In this document: positions 26,361 to 34,997 of the stretch, one piece after another
Layout: every line of letters begins with the position of its first letter
How positions within the stretch are numbered: the stretch's first letter is position 1
From: Bacteriovoracaceae bacterium UBA7317
Lineage (GTDB): Bacteria; Bdellovibrionota; Bacteriovoracia; Bacteriovoracales; Bacteriovoracaceae
Length of the DNA: 63,158 bases
Assembly (NCBI GenBank): GCA_002474345.1
Contig: DKQD01000020.1
Span: forward strand, 8,504 to 71,661
Reading direction: 5' to 3'
Translations under genes and position numbers: made by a program
Notes under the pieces: model-generated
Databases searched by the model: none
The model's input: only the letters and a program-made list of their open reading frames with translations
What the model was told of the DNA's origin: nothing

Positions 26361-26732
26361 TCAAGAGGCTTCTTTTTTAATGATTTTATAGACATCTACT
26401 TTGCTTGCTGGCTTCTCTAATAAAAAAACTTTTGGAAGCTCTCTTAGCTCACCGACATCCTTTAAAAAACCACTTACAATGATGGCAGGTGTTTCCTGGT
26501 TTTTAAATTCACTCTTTCTTAAAAAGGTAACTATATCGACACCATTTTTTAACGGTAAGTTCAAGTCGACAATAACAACCATAAATTTTTCTTTTAAAAG
26601 CTCTGTTGCCCCATGAAGGCCATTAGATGTCTTTACAACTGAGTAACCATCGGACTCAAACCAACTTTCATAGATATCAGATATATCTGGATCGTCTTCA
26701 ATAATAAGTATTTTTTTGCCCTCAGATTCCAT
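26361..26732 (-). CDS. single-domain response regulator
   Basis: 123 residues, receiver only. Acidic pair E12-D13 (IIEDD), phospho-acceptor D56 (VVIVDLNLP), Ser in AIIVSGF as the conserved hydroxyl residue, and the switch lysine in LLEKPAS. It converges with the arrestin-like gene (9 bases apart) and is divergent from the CheA-like kinase gene that begins about 190 bases away, which makes that kinase a plausible phosphate donor. Confidence 0.88.
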   Translation of the reverse strand: MESEGKKILIIEDDPDISDIYESWFESDGYSVVKTSNGLHGATELLKEKFMVVIVDLNLPLKNGVDIVTFLRKSEFKNQETPAIIVSGFLKDVGELRELPKVFLLEKPASKVDVYKIIKKEAS

Positions 26733-26925
26733 AAAATTCCTTTTTTCTACTTTGTAAATTTTTATTAAGAAGAAATGTAAAACTACCTTTTCCTATCGGT
26801 AACCACTATTATTTCATTACAAAAAAATAAAATCTCTTTTCCTGACCCCGTTACTCAAGTTTTTTAAAAATAAAACCGATGATTATCCAATAGTTATTTT
26901 TATAATGGAAAATCAGGAAAGTTCT

Positions 26926-29202
26926 ATGGAAAAATCAAAGACTTCTATCGCTAAAAAAATGATTCTTTGGATAGTAGGATCAAGTATAGGAATTGCTGCC
27001 CTCATTTCCGCGGTCTATTTATATGACGACTATCAAAAAAAGTTAAAAGCAGTTGAGAGGCAGCTTATAAAAATAGAAGAAAGTGTTGAAAAAAGTCTTT
27101 CATCAGATCTTTATGCTGAAAACGAAGAAAATGCCAGGTTACAACTTGAAGGGGTTTTAAAGCAACCTGATATGGTTCAAGTTCAAATATGGAACATTGA
27201 TGACATAGACCCGATGATATCCCTCGTAAATAAAGAGTTTGAAGACCTTCACCCTATGACGAGAAGGGCCCTTGGTATTCATAAAATTGTTCCCATTTTT
27301 GCTCTTGACGGAGATGGAAATCTAACAAAAGAAAAAATTGCAGATATGCACCTAACGGTTTCACTTGGAGGTGCAAAAAAGAAAATTAGAGACCAAATAA
27401 TTCTTTTTGGACTTATACAATTAATCCAAGTTTCCTTAATTTCCCTTATTATTTGGTTTATCTTTAAAAAGCTTGTATCACGTCACTTATCCCATATGGC
27501 AGCCTATGCAGACGCTATGGATTTAAATGACCTCTCTGGAGATGGACTTAAATTAAATAGAAAGGAATCAAATAAACTTGATGAGCTAGATAACCTAGTC
27601 ATCTCATTTAACGATATGAGAACGAACCTTAAAGAGGCCCATGCGGCCCTTAGTGACTATGCTGTTAACCTTGAGAAAAAGGTTGCAGAGAGGACTAAGG
27701 AAATTGAAGAAGAAAGAGAAAAAGTAGCAGGCCTCCTTAATAATATGAGACAGGCTGTTTTCTCAATTGACAGGTCACAAAAAGTTGTAGCACCAGTATC
27801 AAGTTTTTCTAAGAATGTTTTTGGCTCTGAGATTGAGGGGACAGATATTTTCGACACTATTTACAAAGACCTTGACAGACAGAGTGAAGAATATTCCCAA
27901 CTTCACTCTGCCCTTAATACCGTCTTTGGAGAAGATGATCTCCAGTATGACCTAATGGAAGACTATTTTATTCAAAAAGCTAAATACAAAGAAAGTGAAG
28001 AGGATCAGGAAAGCAAAGTCCTTCAATTCAGCTATAACCCAATGTTTGATAATAAAGAAGAGTTGGACAAGGTTATGTTTATTGTTGAGGATGTTACTGA
28101 ACTTGAGAAATTAGCAGCCGAGAAAGCTGCTAAAGACAAAGAGATTGCCACAATAAATGAAATCGCTTCGAACAAAATTGATGATGTAAAAGCTTTCATT
28201 TTAAGTGCAGACTCTTACATTAAAAACTCAATACAACCTCTTGAAGACTTTAAAAGTGATCAGTCTAAAGCCGGAGGGCTTGGGGAAATTTTTAGAAATT
28301 TGCACACTTTAAAAGGAAATTCAAGAATCTTCAACCTAGGTAACATATCACAAACAACTCATATTGTTGAAAACGACCTTGTTCAAATGATTGAAGAAGT
28401 CAAAGAAGGAAAAGAGATTAATCACGATAGGATCAAAGGCCTTTTTGAAGGCTTTAATGATATTGAACAGTCTATAGCTGTCTACCTAGAAATTGGAAAA
28501 AGGATTTTTAGCTTTGGAAGTGCTGATGAAATAACTATCTCTAAAAAGCAGATTGAAGAGATACAAGGCTTAATTGAAAACGTTAAAACAAACCAAGATG
28601 AATTAAAACAGGCCTCTTATTGTATAAAAAAGATTATTTTCAATAGCTTCATAGAAGAATGTGGAAAATTTAAAAAGATGGTGCAGGAAATCGCTGGAAA
28701 ACTAGATAAAAAAGCAGAATTTAATATTTCTGGAGAAGACATATTTCTAGACAATACGAAGCTAGACCTCATTTTTGATGCACTAACTCATATTTTAAGA
28801 AATTCAATTGACCATGGTATTGAAACGATGGAGAAGAGAAAAGAAAAGTCCAAATCAGAACATGGTACAATTTCTATAAAAACCAAAGAAGAAGGTGATC
28901 AATTTGAAATTTTTATTGTCGATGATGGAAATGGTATTGACGGTGAAAGGGTAATGAGTTCAGCTGTTAAAAAAGGTGCCCTGGCAAAAGAAAAAGCAGA
29001 TGCCATGAGCGATGAGGATAAAGTGAACCTAATTTTTCTTCCTAATCTTTCTACTGCTGACTCAGTAAGTGATATTTCTGGGCGTGGGGTTGGGATGGAT
29101 GTTGTTAAAAGCAATATTGAAAAGATGGGTGGAAGTATCAGGGTAAGTTCAATACTGGGAACGGGGACTATTTTTAAAATTTCTTTTCCAACGGCCGCTT
29201 AA
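26926..29202 (+). CDS. membrane CheA-like histidine kinase with internal Hpt and no CheW domain
   Basis: 758 residues from the preferred start at 26926 (AGGAAA five bases upstream); an ATG at 26905 would add seven residues and has no ribosome binding site. Positions below use the longer form. TM1 about 18-40, periplasmic sensor about 41-164, TM2 about 165-188, HAMP about 189-250, coiled coil, PAS-like region about 275-400, Hpt about 420-530 with phospho-histidine H467 in NLHTLKGNSR, then a CheA-type ATPase: N-box HILRNSIDHGIE (629-640), G1 DDGNGID (673-679), G2 GRGVGMD (726-732). It ends directly after the ATPase, so the CheW-like regulatory domain of true CheA is absent. Likely a membrane sensor passing phosphate to one of the lone receivers nearby. 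Confidence 0.85.
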   Translation: MEKSKTSIAKKMILWIVGSSIGIAALISAVYLYDDYQKKLKAVERQLIKIEESVEKSLSSDLYAENEENARLQLEGVLKQPDMVQVQIWNIDDIDPMISLVNKEFEDLHPMTRRALGIHKIVPIFALDGDGNLTKEKIADMHLTVSLGGAKKKIRDQIILFGLIQLIQVSLISLIIWFIFKKLVSRHLSHMAAYADAMDLNDLSGDGLKLNRKESNKLDELDNLVISFNDMRTNLKEAHAALSDYAVNLEKKVAERTKEIEEEREKVAGLLNNMRQAVFSIDRSQKVVAPVSSFSKNVFGSEIEGTDIFDTIYKDLDRQSEEYSQLHSALNTVFGEDDLQYDLMEDYFIQKAKYKESEEDQESKVLQFSYNPMFDNKEELDKVMFIVEDVTELEKLAAEKAAKDKEIATINEIASNKIDDVKAFILSADSYIKNSIQPLEDFKSDQSKAGGLGEIFRNLHTLKGNSRIFNLGNISQTTHIVENDLVQMIEEVKEGKEINHDRIKGLFEGFNDIEQSIAVYLEIGKRIFSFGSADEITISKKQIEEIQGLIENVKTNQDELKQASYCIKKIIFNSFIEECGKFKKMVQEIAGKLDKKAEFNISGEDIFLDNTKLDLIFDALTHILRNSIDHGIETMEKRKEKSKSEHGTISIKTKEEGDQFEIFIVDDGNGIDGERVMSSAVKKGALAKEKADAMSDEDKVNLIFLPNLSTADSVSDISGRGVGMDVVKSNIEKMGGSIRVSSILGTGTIFKISFPTAA

Positions 29203-29224
29203 AGGAAAAGCTAAAGGCCTTTAT

Positions 29225-29560
29225 TTAAAGTTCTTTAGGTTTTAGAAAAACAAAGTAGCTCACTATTTTATTGCCACTCTTTCTGATCAAGTAAACTTCA
29301 GAGTGGTCCTTAAGTACGTCTTTAGCAATCCCCTTAATCATCGAAGGCCCTTCTTCTGCGCTATGAGGGACACTAAAGTCCTTATTATCAATATAAACAC
29401 CAACTATTTCTCGATAATACTTCTTTATAACATTAAACTCTTCTTCATTGACCATATTGACAGTAAAGTTTTCAGCTGAAGAGAGCCTGGCAAGCTTTGG
29501 ACACTCTGCATCCATACTTTCTGCTGTCGCTTCGCCGGACTTTTTCTTTTCGGCAGTCAT
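29225..29560 (-). CDS. hypothetical cytoplasmic protein
   Basis: 111 residues. No signal peptide or TM. A mixed alpha/beta C-terminal half (EEFNVIKKYYREIVGVYIDN, VYLIRKSGNKIVSYFVFLKP) follows a disordered charged N-terminus. GAGGAG ribosome binding site supports the start. It converges with the CheA-like kinase gene. No family recognised. Confidence 0.5.
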   Translation of the reverse strand: MTAEKKKSGEATAESMDAECPKLARLSSAENFTVNMVNEEEFNVIKKYYREIVGVYIDNKDFSVPHSAEEGPSMIKGIAKDVLKDHSEVYLIRKSGNKIVSYFVFLKPKEL

Positions 29561-29675
29561 CCAATAACTCCTCAGTCTAAAACCAATTCTTCTTTTTTAC
29601 TTCTTTAATACTATTATTCCACAAGTCTTGCCCAGTATCATCAAAAGGTTTAATTTTTTTTAGCCGAAAGAAGTT

Positions 29676-31703
29676 TTAAATTTTTAATGCTAAAAGAGTC
29701 GCTTCTTTTATGGCACCCTTAGCATCTAGCTCCTTTGCTTCATTGGCCCCTCCCACAAGGTGAACATTTACCCCAGCTTCTTCTAGTTCAGGAAAAAGGT
29801 TCCTCTTAGGAGTTTGACCTGAGCAAATAATTACATGATCAACCTCCAAAGTTTTTTCCTTGCCATTATGAACAATCAAGAGCCCTTGATCGCTAATTTC
29901 CTTGTATTCAACACCAGCTAGCATATGAACCCCATCTTTTTTAAGTGCCAACCGATGGGCCCATCCAGTCGTTTTACCAAGGCCTGCTCCCAACTTACTT
30001 GTTTTCCTCTGGCACAGATAAATCGTTCGAAAAGGTTCTTCTTCCTCAATCTTTTCTAATAAACCTCCAGGCCTGGCCTGAGTTGTATCGACTCCCCATT
30101 TTTTGAAATACTCTTTTTTATCCAGACCGGCTGAAACCTTCGCAGGGTCCTGAAGCAGAAATTCACTTACGTCAAAACCAATTCCTCCGGCACCAATAAC
30201 AGCAACCTTCTTACCAACCTCAACACCTTTTTTTAAAACGTCTGTGTATAAAAGGACCTTTGGATGACCAATTCCCTTAATTTTGGGAACTCTCGGATTA
30301 ACCCCTGTCGCTAAAATAACTTCGTCATACTCTCCAAGGAGAAGATCATTTGTTTCAACACGAGTTCCAAGCTTTAATTGAACTCCCCACTTTTTCATCA
30401 TTTCACCATAATAGCGTAGGGTTTCCTCAAACTCTTCTTTACCAGGTATCTTTTTGGCCATATTAAATTGGCCTCCAATATTTTTTTCTGACTCATAAAG
30501 AGTTACTTTATGACCCCGCCTAGCAGCTGCAAAAGAAAAGGCAAGCCCTGCCGGACCTGCACCAACAACTGCTATTTGCTTTACCTTTTCGACTTTTTTC
30601 TCTTCATAAAAAGTTTCATGGCAGGCCATAGGGTTTACAAGGCAAGAACTAACTTTACCTTTAAAAGTATGGTCGAGGCACGCCTGATTACAGGCTATAC
30701 AAACATTAATTTCATTTTCTCTTTGTTCAGAAGCTTTATTAACAAATTCGCTATCTGCGAGAAGCGGTCTGGCCAGGGAAACAAGGTCTGAAAAGCCATT
30801 TTGCAGGACCTCTTCGGCTTTAGCAGGCGTATTGATTCTATTAACGGCAATAACAGGAATGCTTACTACACTTTTGATTTCCTTTGAACACTCTGCAAAA
30901 GCTGCTCGCGGAACCCTCGTAGCGATCGTTGGCACACGAGATTCATGCCATCCAATCCCAGAGTTAATTATTGTGGCCCCATGGGACTCAACCTTCTTGG
31001 CCAATTCTTTTATTTCATCCCAATGACTTCCATCTTCTACTAAATCTAAAATGGATAGCCGGTAAATAATAATAAAGTCTTCACCTACCCTCTCCCTCAT
31101 TCTTTTTAAAATCTCCAGGGGAAGCCTTATTCTATTTTCATAAGAACCACCCCACTGGTCTTTTCTCTTATTTGTCCTCTTAGCAATAAACTCATTGATC
31201 AGATAACCTTCAGACCCCATAACCTCAACACCGTCATACCCAGCTTCTTTTGCTAATACAGCACACTGAACAAAGTCGTTGATAGTCCTCTCAATCCCCT
31301 TTTCGCTCAAGGCCCTCGGTTTAAACAAACCAATAGGTGCTTTAATTGCTGATGGTGCCACATTAAAAGGGTGGTATGCATACCGACCAGCATGAAGGAT
31401 TTGAAGAGCGATTTTACCTCCCTCTTCATGAACAGCTTTAGTTATTTTTTTATGATTTTTAATTTGCCAGCGAAAACTTAATTGGGAAGCAAAAGGACTT
31501 ACCCTCCCCTCAAAATTTGGCGCAAAACCACCCGTTATAATTAGGCCTACGCCCCCTCGGGCCCTATCACGGTAATAAGTTGCCATTCGATCAAAACCGT
31601 TCTTGACCTCTTCAAGACCTGTATGCATCGACCCCATAACAACTCTATTATTAAGCTTAGTGAAACCCAAATCCAGTTCTTCCAGCATATGTGGAAAAGG
31701 CAT
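29676..31703 (-). CDS. fadH: 2,4-dienoyl-CoA reductase (FadH type)
   Basis: 675 residues, the length of E. coli FadH. N-terminal old-yellow-enzyme TIM barrel (VVMGSMHTGLEE, LQILHAGRYAYHP, AKEAGYDGVEVMGSEGYLINEF, RSNKRKDQWGGSYENR-like segment), then a 4Fe-4S cluster motif (CIACNQACLDH ... CLVNP, about 332-355), then FAD- and NAD(P)-binding Rossmann domains (AVVGAGPAGLAFSFAAARRGH; AVIGAGGIGFDVSEF). It reduces 2,4-dienoyl-CoA so that unsaturated fatty acids can enter beta-oxidation. AAGGAGC ribosome binding site. Functionally linked to the acyl-CoA dehydrogenase at 6527-8302. Confidence 0.93.
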   Translation of the reverse strand: MPFPHMLEELDLGFTKLNNRVVMGSMHTGLEEVKNGFDRMATYYRDRARGGVGLIITGGFAPNFEGRVSPFASQLSFRWQIKNHKKITKAVHEEGGKIALQILHAGRYAYHPFNVAPSAIKAPIGLFKPRALSEKGIERTINDFVQCAVLAKEAGYDGVEVMGSEGYLINEFIAKRTNKRKDQWGGSYENRIRLPLEILKRMRERVGEDFIIIYRLSILDLVEDGSHWDEIKELAKKVESHGATIINSGIGWHESRVPTIATRVPRAAFAECSKEIKSVVSIPVIAVNRINTPAKAEEVLQNGFSDLVSLARPLLADSEFVNKASEQRENEINVCIACNQACLDHTFKGKVSSCLVNPMACHETFYEEKKVEKVKQIAVVGAGPAGLAFSFAAARRGHKVTLYESEKNIGGQFNMAKKIPGKEEFEETLRYYGEMMKKWGVQLKLGTRVETNDLLLGEYDEVILATGVNPRVPKIKGIGHPKVLLYTDVLKKGVEVGKKVAVIGAGGIGFDVSEFLLQDPAKVSAGLDKKEYFKKWGVDTTQARPGGLLEKIEEEEPFRTIYLCQRKTSKLGAGLGKTTGWAHRLALKKDGVHMLAGVEYKEISDQGLLIVHNGKEKTLEVDHVIICSGQTPKRNLFPELEEAGVNVHLVGGANEAKELDAKGAIKEATLLALKI

Positions 31704-31889
31704 AAGAAAGCTCCTTTAAATTAAAAGTAATCACCCAAGTTAACCCAACCTCATCATCTTAACTATTTTATACCTATTCTATTCCCATTTCCCAACTTTT
31801 TGCCACTTTAGAAAGGAAGTGTTAAGACACGGTTAGATAAAAACTGCACTATCGATACATTTTAAAGTAGAGCATCTAAGGAGTTTCAA

Positions 31890-32516
31890 ATGTTCTTTAA
31901 AACAAAAGTACTCTATTTTTTTCTTGCCTTAGTTTCTTTAACATCCCTGACATCGTCTTATGCTCAAGACTCGAACGCCTTAAATGGGCAATTTACCCCT
32001 ACCCTTTTTAAAAAAGGTTCTTCATGGACATGGAGCTATTATGAATCAGGTGACCTCAATAAACTTTATTCAGAAGAGATGTATAAAGTTGTAAAAAGAA
32101 AAGGACAATTAGTTACTTTTGTTTTGTCTTCAAAAATTGGCAAAGAGAAAAGTTTTACCAAGAGGCATAAATTTAGGGTTGACCTTAGGGTATGTAGTCA
32201 AAAGTGGAAGAGAAGAAACTATAACCCCTCTCTTGTAAGAAGGTTTTGGCAAAGGGTTAATAACACTTGGAAACTTGTTGAAAACTCGGGAAAATCCCTC
32301 CTTTTCGAAGAAAAATTTAACTGCAACCCAAACCTAAAGTCAAAAGTTTCATTTTATACTCACCCATGGTTTGGTGAAAACTATGTTGTCGGGCCTTCAA
32401 GAGAAGGATCTTATTATTTTAGGGAAGGAATGAAAAAAGGAATTCTTTCTCATAAATTTTTCAACAAAGGAACGCCTCATTTTTATTTAATGCTCCTTAA
32501 AAGAAGTTCCATTTAA
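31890..32516 (+). CDS. exported protein, unknown function
   Basis: 208 residues. Signal peptide MFFKTKVLYFFLALVSLTS with an Ala-containing cleavage site (SYAQD). The mature protein is basic and rich in aromatic residues (GSSWTWSYYESG, FYTHPWFGENYVVGPS) with two cysteines (VCSQKW, NCNPN) that could pair. Predicted beta-rich periplasmic protein. AAGGAG ribosome binding site. No family recognised. Confidence 0.6.
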   Translation: MFFKTKVLYFFLALVSLTSLTSSYAQDSNALNGQFTPTLFKKGSSWTWSYYESGDLNKLYSEEMYKVVKRKGQLVTFVLSSKIGKEKSFTKRHKFRVDLRVCSQKWKRRNYNPSLVRRFWQRVNNTWKLVENSGKSLLFEEKFNCNPNLKSKVSFYTHPWFGENYVVGPSREGSYYFREGMKKGILSHKFFNKGTPHFYLMLLKRSSI

Positions 32517-32585
32517 CAAAAAAAGGCCATTAAATAGTCATTTAATAAAGAAGGATCATTTATAAATTGAAATGGTCAAGGGAAA

Positions 32586-32801
32586 TTATTTCTTCTTCTT
32601 TTGAGCTTTTTCGTTCATGGCCTTCTCATATTTAGCTATTTCTTCAGGGCTTATTGAGTTTCGATCCATTTTTTTATAAGTATTCAAGGCCTTTTGTCTT
32701 TCTTCACACTTATGAGTCGCTCCATCTGACTCTATAGGCACATTTTTTCTTCCCTCTTTTACCCAGGTAATTTCTTTTTGGCAGTACTTGCACTTTGACA
32801 T
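32586..32801 (-). CDS. small zinc-ribbon-like protein
   Basis: 71 residues. C4-x-x-C7 and H30-x-C32 form a probable zinc site; the rest is a Lys/Glu-rich helix ending in KAQKKKK. Proteins of this kind are often nucleic-acid-associated, but nothing more specific can be said. GGGGAT upstream may serve as ribosome binding site. Confidence 0.65.
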   Translation of the reverse strand: MSKCKYCQKEITWVKEGRKNVPIESDGATHKCEERQKALNTYKKMDRNSISPEEIAKYEKAMNEKAQKKKK

Positions 32802-32868
32802 TTCTAATCCCCAACAAACAGTATTCTATCTACTTTCAGTTTTGATTTAAACTCCATTGCCCTAAATT

Positions 32869-33687
32869 TTATAAAAATTTAAAGAGCCCTGGTTCTAAAT
32901 CACGATGAACAAATTTATATTTCAACTTCCTCTCTAAATTAACACTATCCACCTTTTTTCCTTCTTCACTTTCAACAAACTCAAGATGCGAAAGTCCAAA
33001 ATAATCACAAACAAAGTTGTAGTATTCATCCTTAAAAGGATGATAAGGAGAAACCCCATTAAACAACTCTCCCCATGACTCAAAATCAATGATGGTCTGA
33101 ATTATTCTAATACAATCTTCCCTATGGATAAGGTTAATAGGACCCTTTCCTAACTTTTTACTTCTTTTTTTATGGAGAGAAAAAACTGGATGCCTTTCTT
33201 CCCCCACAAGGCCACCAAAACGCAAGATTGTTGTTTTCACGGCCCAAGACTTAACGAGACTTTCGGCCATCAGAAGGTTTTGACCTCTTATGGAATCAGG
33301 CATTGGGTCTGTTAGCTCATCTACAACACCTTGATTGTTACCATAAACTCCAGTAGAGCTTATAAATAAAACCCTCGAAGGGCCCAAGCTGGAAACAATA
33401 TCTCCTATTCTAAGGAGAACGTCTTGATAAATTTCTCCAACACCTTTTAAACTTGGTGGTAAACCCAAAATCAAAATATCAACTTCAAGAAAGTTTTTTA
33501 ATTGTGATTCATCCCGGCCAAAATCGATGAGAAAAGGTCTTATGCTAGCTTCAGAAAATGTGGCAACTTTGGTCTCTCGAGTTGTAGAGCCATTCACCAT
33601 AAATCCCTTTGACCTTAAAGAAAGCGCTAGTTGATACCCTAACCAACCACAGCCTAGAAGACCAATCGTTTTTGTCTGATTAGACAT
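32869..33687 (-). CDS. YeeZ-like atypical SDR / NAD(P)-dependent epimerase-family protein
   Basis: 272 residues. The N-terminal dinucleotide motif is GLLGCGWLGYQLA (about 9-21), the GxGxxG form. The central VLFISSTGVYGN (about 104-115) is the conserved SDR segment of extended SDR enzymes and VDELTDPMPDS follows. The C-terminal half includes LIHREDCIRII and LFNGVSPYHP, typical of the YeeZ/sugar nucleotide epimerase-like group. The substrate is unknown. No operon partner is evident; the parvulin gene lies 80 bases upstream on the same strand. Confidence 0.82.
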   Translation of the reverse strand: MSNQTKTIGLLGCGWLGYQLALSLRSKGFMVNGSTTRETKVATFSEASIRPFLIDFGRDESQLKNFLEVDILILGLPPSLKGVGEIYQDVLLRIGDIVSSLGPSRVLFISSTGVYGNNQGVVDELTDPMPDSIRGQNLLMAESLVKSWAVKTTILRFGGLVGEERHPVFSLHKKRSKKLGKGPINLIHREDCIRIIQTIIDFESWGELFNGVSPYHPFKDEYYNFVCDYFGLSHLEFVESEEGKKVDSVNLERKLKYKFVHRDLEPGLFKFL

Positions 33688-33766
33688 ACTTTCCTTAAGT
33701 TGATCACCTAATTACTAAAGATAAGCTTTATTAAGCAAGCAATCCTAAAACCAACCTTTTCTCTGC

Positions 33767-34042
33767 TTAAGCTGTTCGCTTAATCAAGTGATAACCAAAT
33801 TGTGTCTTTACAGGACCAGAGAGCTCTCCAACTTTAAGATCAAAAGCTGCTTTTTCGAAAGCTTCAACCATCATACCTTTTCCAAAGGAGCCGAGGTGCC
33901 CACCACTTTTACCAGAAGGGCATTTTGAAAAGTCGGTTGCAAGTTGATCAAAGTCTCCTCCATCATTAAGTTTTTTGAGGAGGTCATTAGCTTCATGCTC
34001 ATGATCAACAAGAATATGCTGGGCATTAATTTTTTCTGACAT
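33767..34042 (-). CDS. parvulin-type peptidyl-prolyl cis-trans isomerase (PpiC-like)
   Basis: 91 residues, a stand-alone rotamase domain of the same length as E. coli PpiC. Motifs: AQHILVDHEHEANDLL, FDQLATDFSKCPSG, GGHLGSFGKGMMVEAFEKAAF and GPVKTQFGYHLIKR at the C-terminus, all canonical. No signal peptide, so cytoplasmic. AAGGAT ribosome binding site. Confidence 0.93.
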   Translation of the reverse strand: MSEKINAQHILVDHEHEANDLLKKLNDGGDFDQLATDFSKCPSGKSGGHLGSFGKGMMVEAFEKAAFDLKVGELSGPVKTQFGYHLIKRTA

Positions 34043-34148
34043 TTGTTATCCTTAATTGAATTTTGAACAAGCTACCCTAACTTTAGAAGTTTGTCACAAA
34101 AGAATACATACTTAGATTTGCTTTACGCGAAATAAAAAATATTAAGTG

Positions 34149-34820
34149 TTAAACATTTTTTTTGAAACGGAAGCCATCGTGAATCTCATCTATATCCTTA
34201 TCTTTCATGGATTTAAGGCTTTCAACTTTTTCAACAATAGATTGGCAACCCTCTAAACTCCTCTTAATAAAGGTTGACAATTTGTCTTTGTTTATAGAAC
34301 CACTTTCAACCATCATTCTCATCATGTCGAGGTTTCCCATAATTGCCGTCAAAGGATTGTAAACTTCATGAGCAAGAATACCGTGTGCTTTTAAGGTTGC
34401 CTTTAACTTTGAATCTTTTGCGATTTGTTCTCTAGAGAACTTTATTTCTAAGTGAGTTGCCACTCTGGCGAGAAGCTCAGCTGGATCATAAGGTTTTTCG
34501 ATGTAGTCTGCTGCACCTACAGTAAATCCCTTAACTTTACTTATCGTAGTATTTTGGGCGGTAAGGAATATTACAGGCACTTCTTTTGTTTCCACACTTT
34601 CTTTTAGTACCCTACAAACCTCTATCCCGTCCATACCGGGCATGTTTATATCTAGAAGGATGATATCCGGTTTTATTTTAACGGCCCTCTCTATCGCCTC
34701 CTTTCCATTTTGAGCAATCACAAGACTATAGTGTTCATTTTTAAGTAATGTTCCCAGAACTTGAACATTTTTCTGAACATCATCAACAATAAGTATCTTA
34801 ATCTCTGATTTTTCTTTCAT
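34149..34820 (-). CDS. receiver-DHp protein without an ATPase domain
   Basis: 223 residues. Residues 1-125 form a complete receiver (D13-D14, phospho-acceptor D57 in IILLDINMPGMDG, Thr in FLTAQ, K109 in YIEKPYDP). Residues about 140-200 are a HisKA/DHp-type dimerisation helix with H151 in the H-box AHEVYNPLTAI. The chain then stops after a short basic tail, and no N, G1 or G2 box follows. It resembles the front part of a hybrid kinase, and no downstream frame restores an ATPase before the parvulin gene. It may be a phospho-relay protein in which another kinase supplies phosphate. Confidence 0.82.
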   Translation of the reverse strand: MKEKSEIKILIVDDVQKNVQVLGTLLKNEHYSLVIAQNGKEAIERAVKIKPDIILLDINMPGMDGIEVCRVLKESVETKEVPVIFLTAQNTTISKVKGFTVGAADYIEKPYDPAELLARVATHLEIKFSREQIAKDSKLKATLKAHGILAHEVYNPLTAIMGNLDMMRMMVESGSINKDKLSTFIKRSLEGCQSIVEKVESLKSMKDKDIDEIHDGFRFKKNV

Positions 34821-34997
34821 AGTAATCCTATAAAAATTGGTCCATTGTCATTTCGAGATAAAAATAAATAAGTTTATACTCTTTATGTTACTTAATTAAA
34901 ATATATGAATTCACTCTCTTTTCCCGACTTTTTCGATTCTCTTAAGTCATATAATCGAAAAATTAACTTTATTTTCAAAAAAATCGAATAGATAGGT

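Noticed and set aside
32519..32545. ATTAAAT/ATTTAAT hairpin with a T-run on the minus strand near the small zinc-ribbon gene
   Set aside because: The stem is purely A/T and four bases separate it from the T-run, so it is a poor terminator and may be chance in AT-rich DNA.
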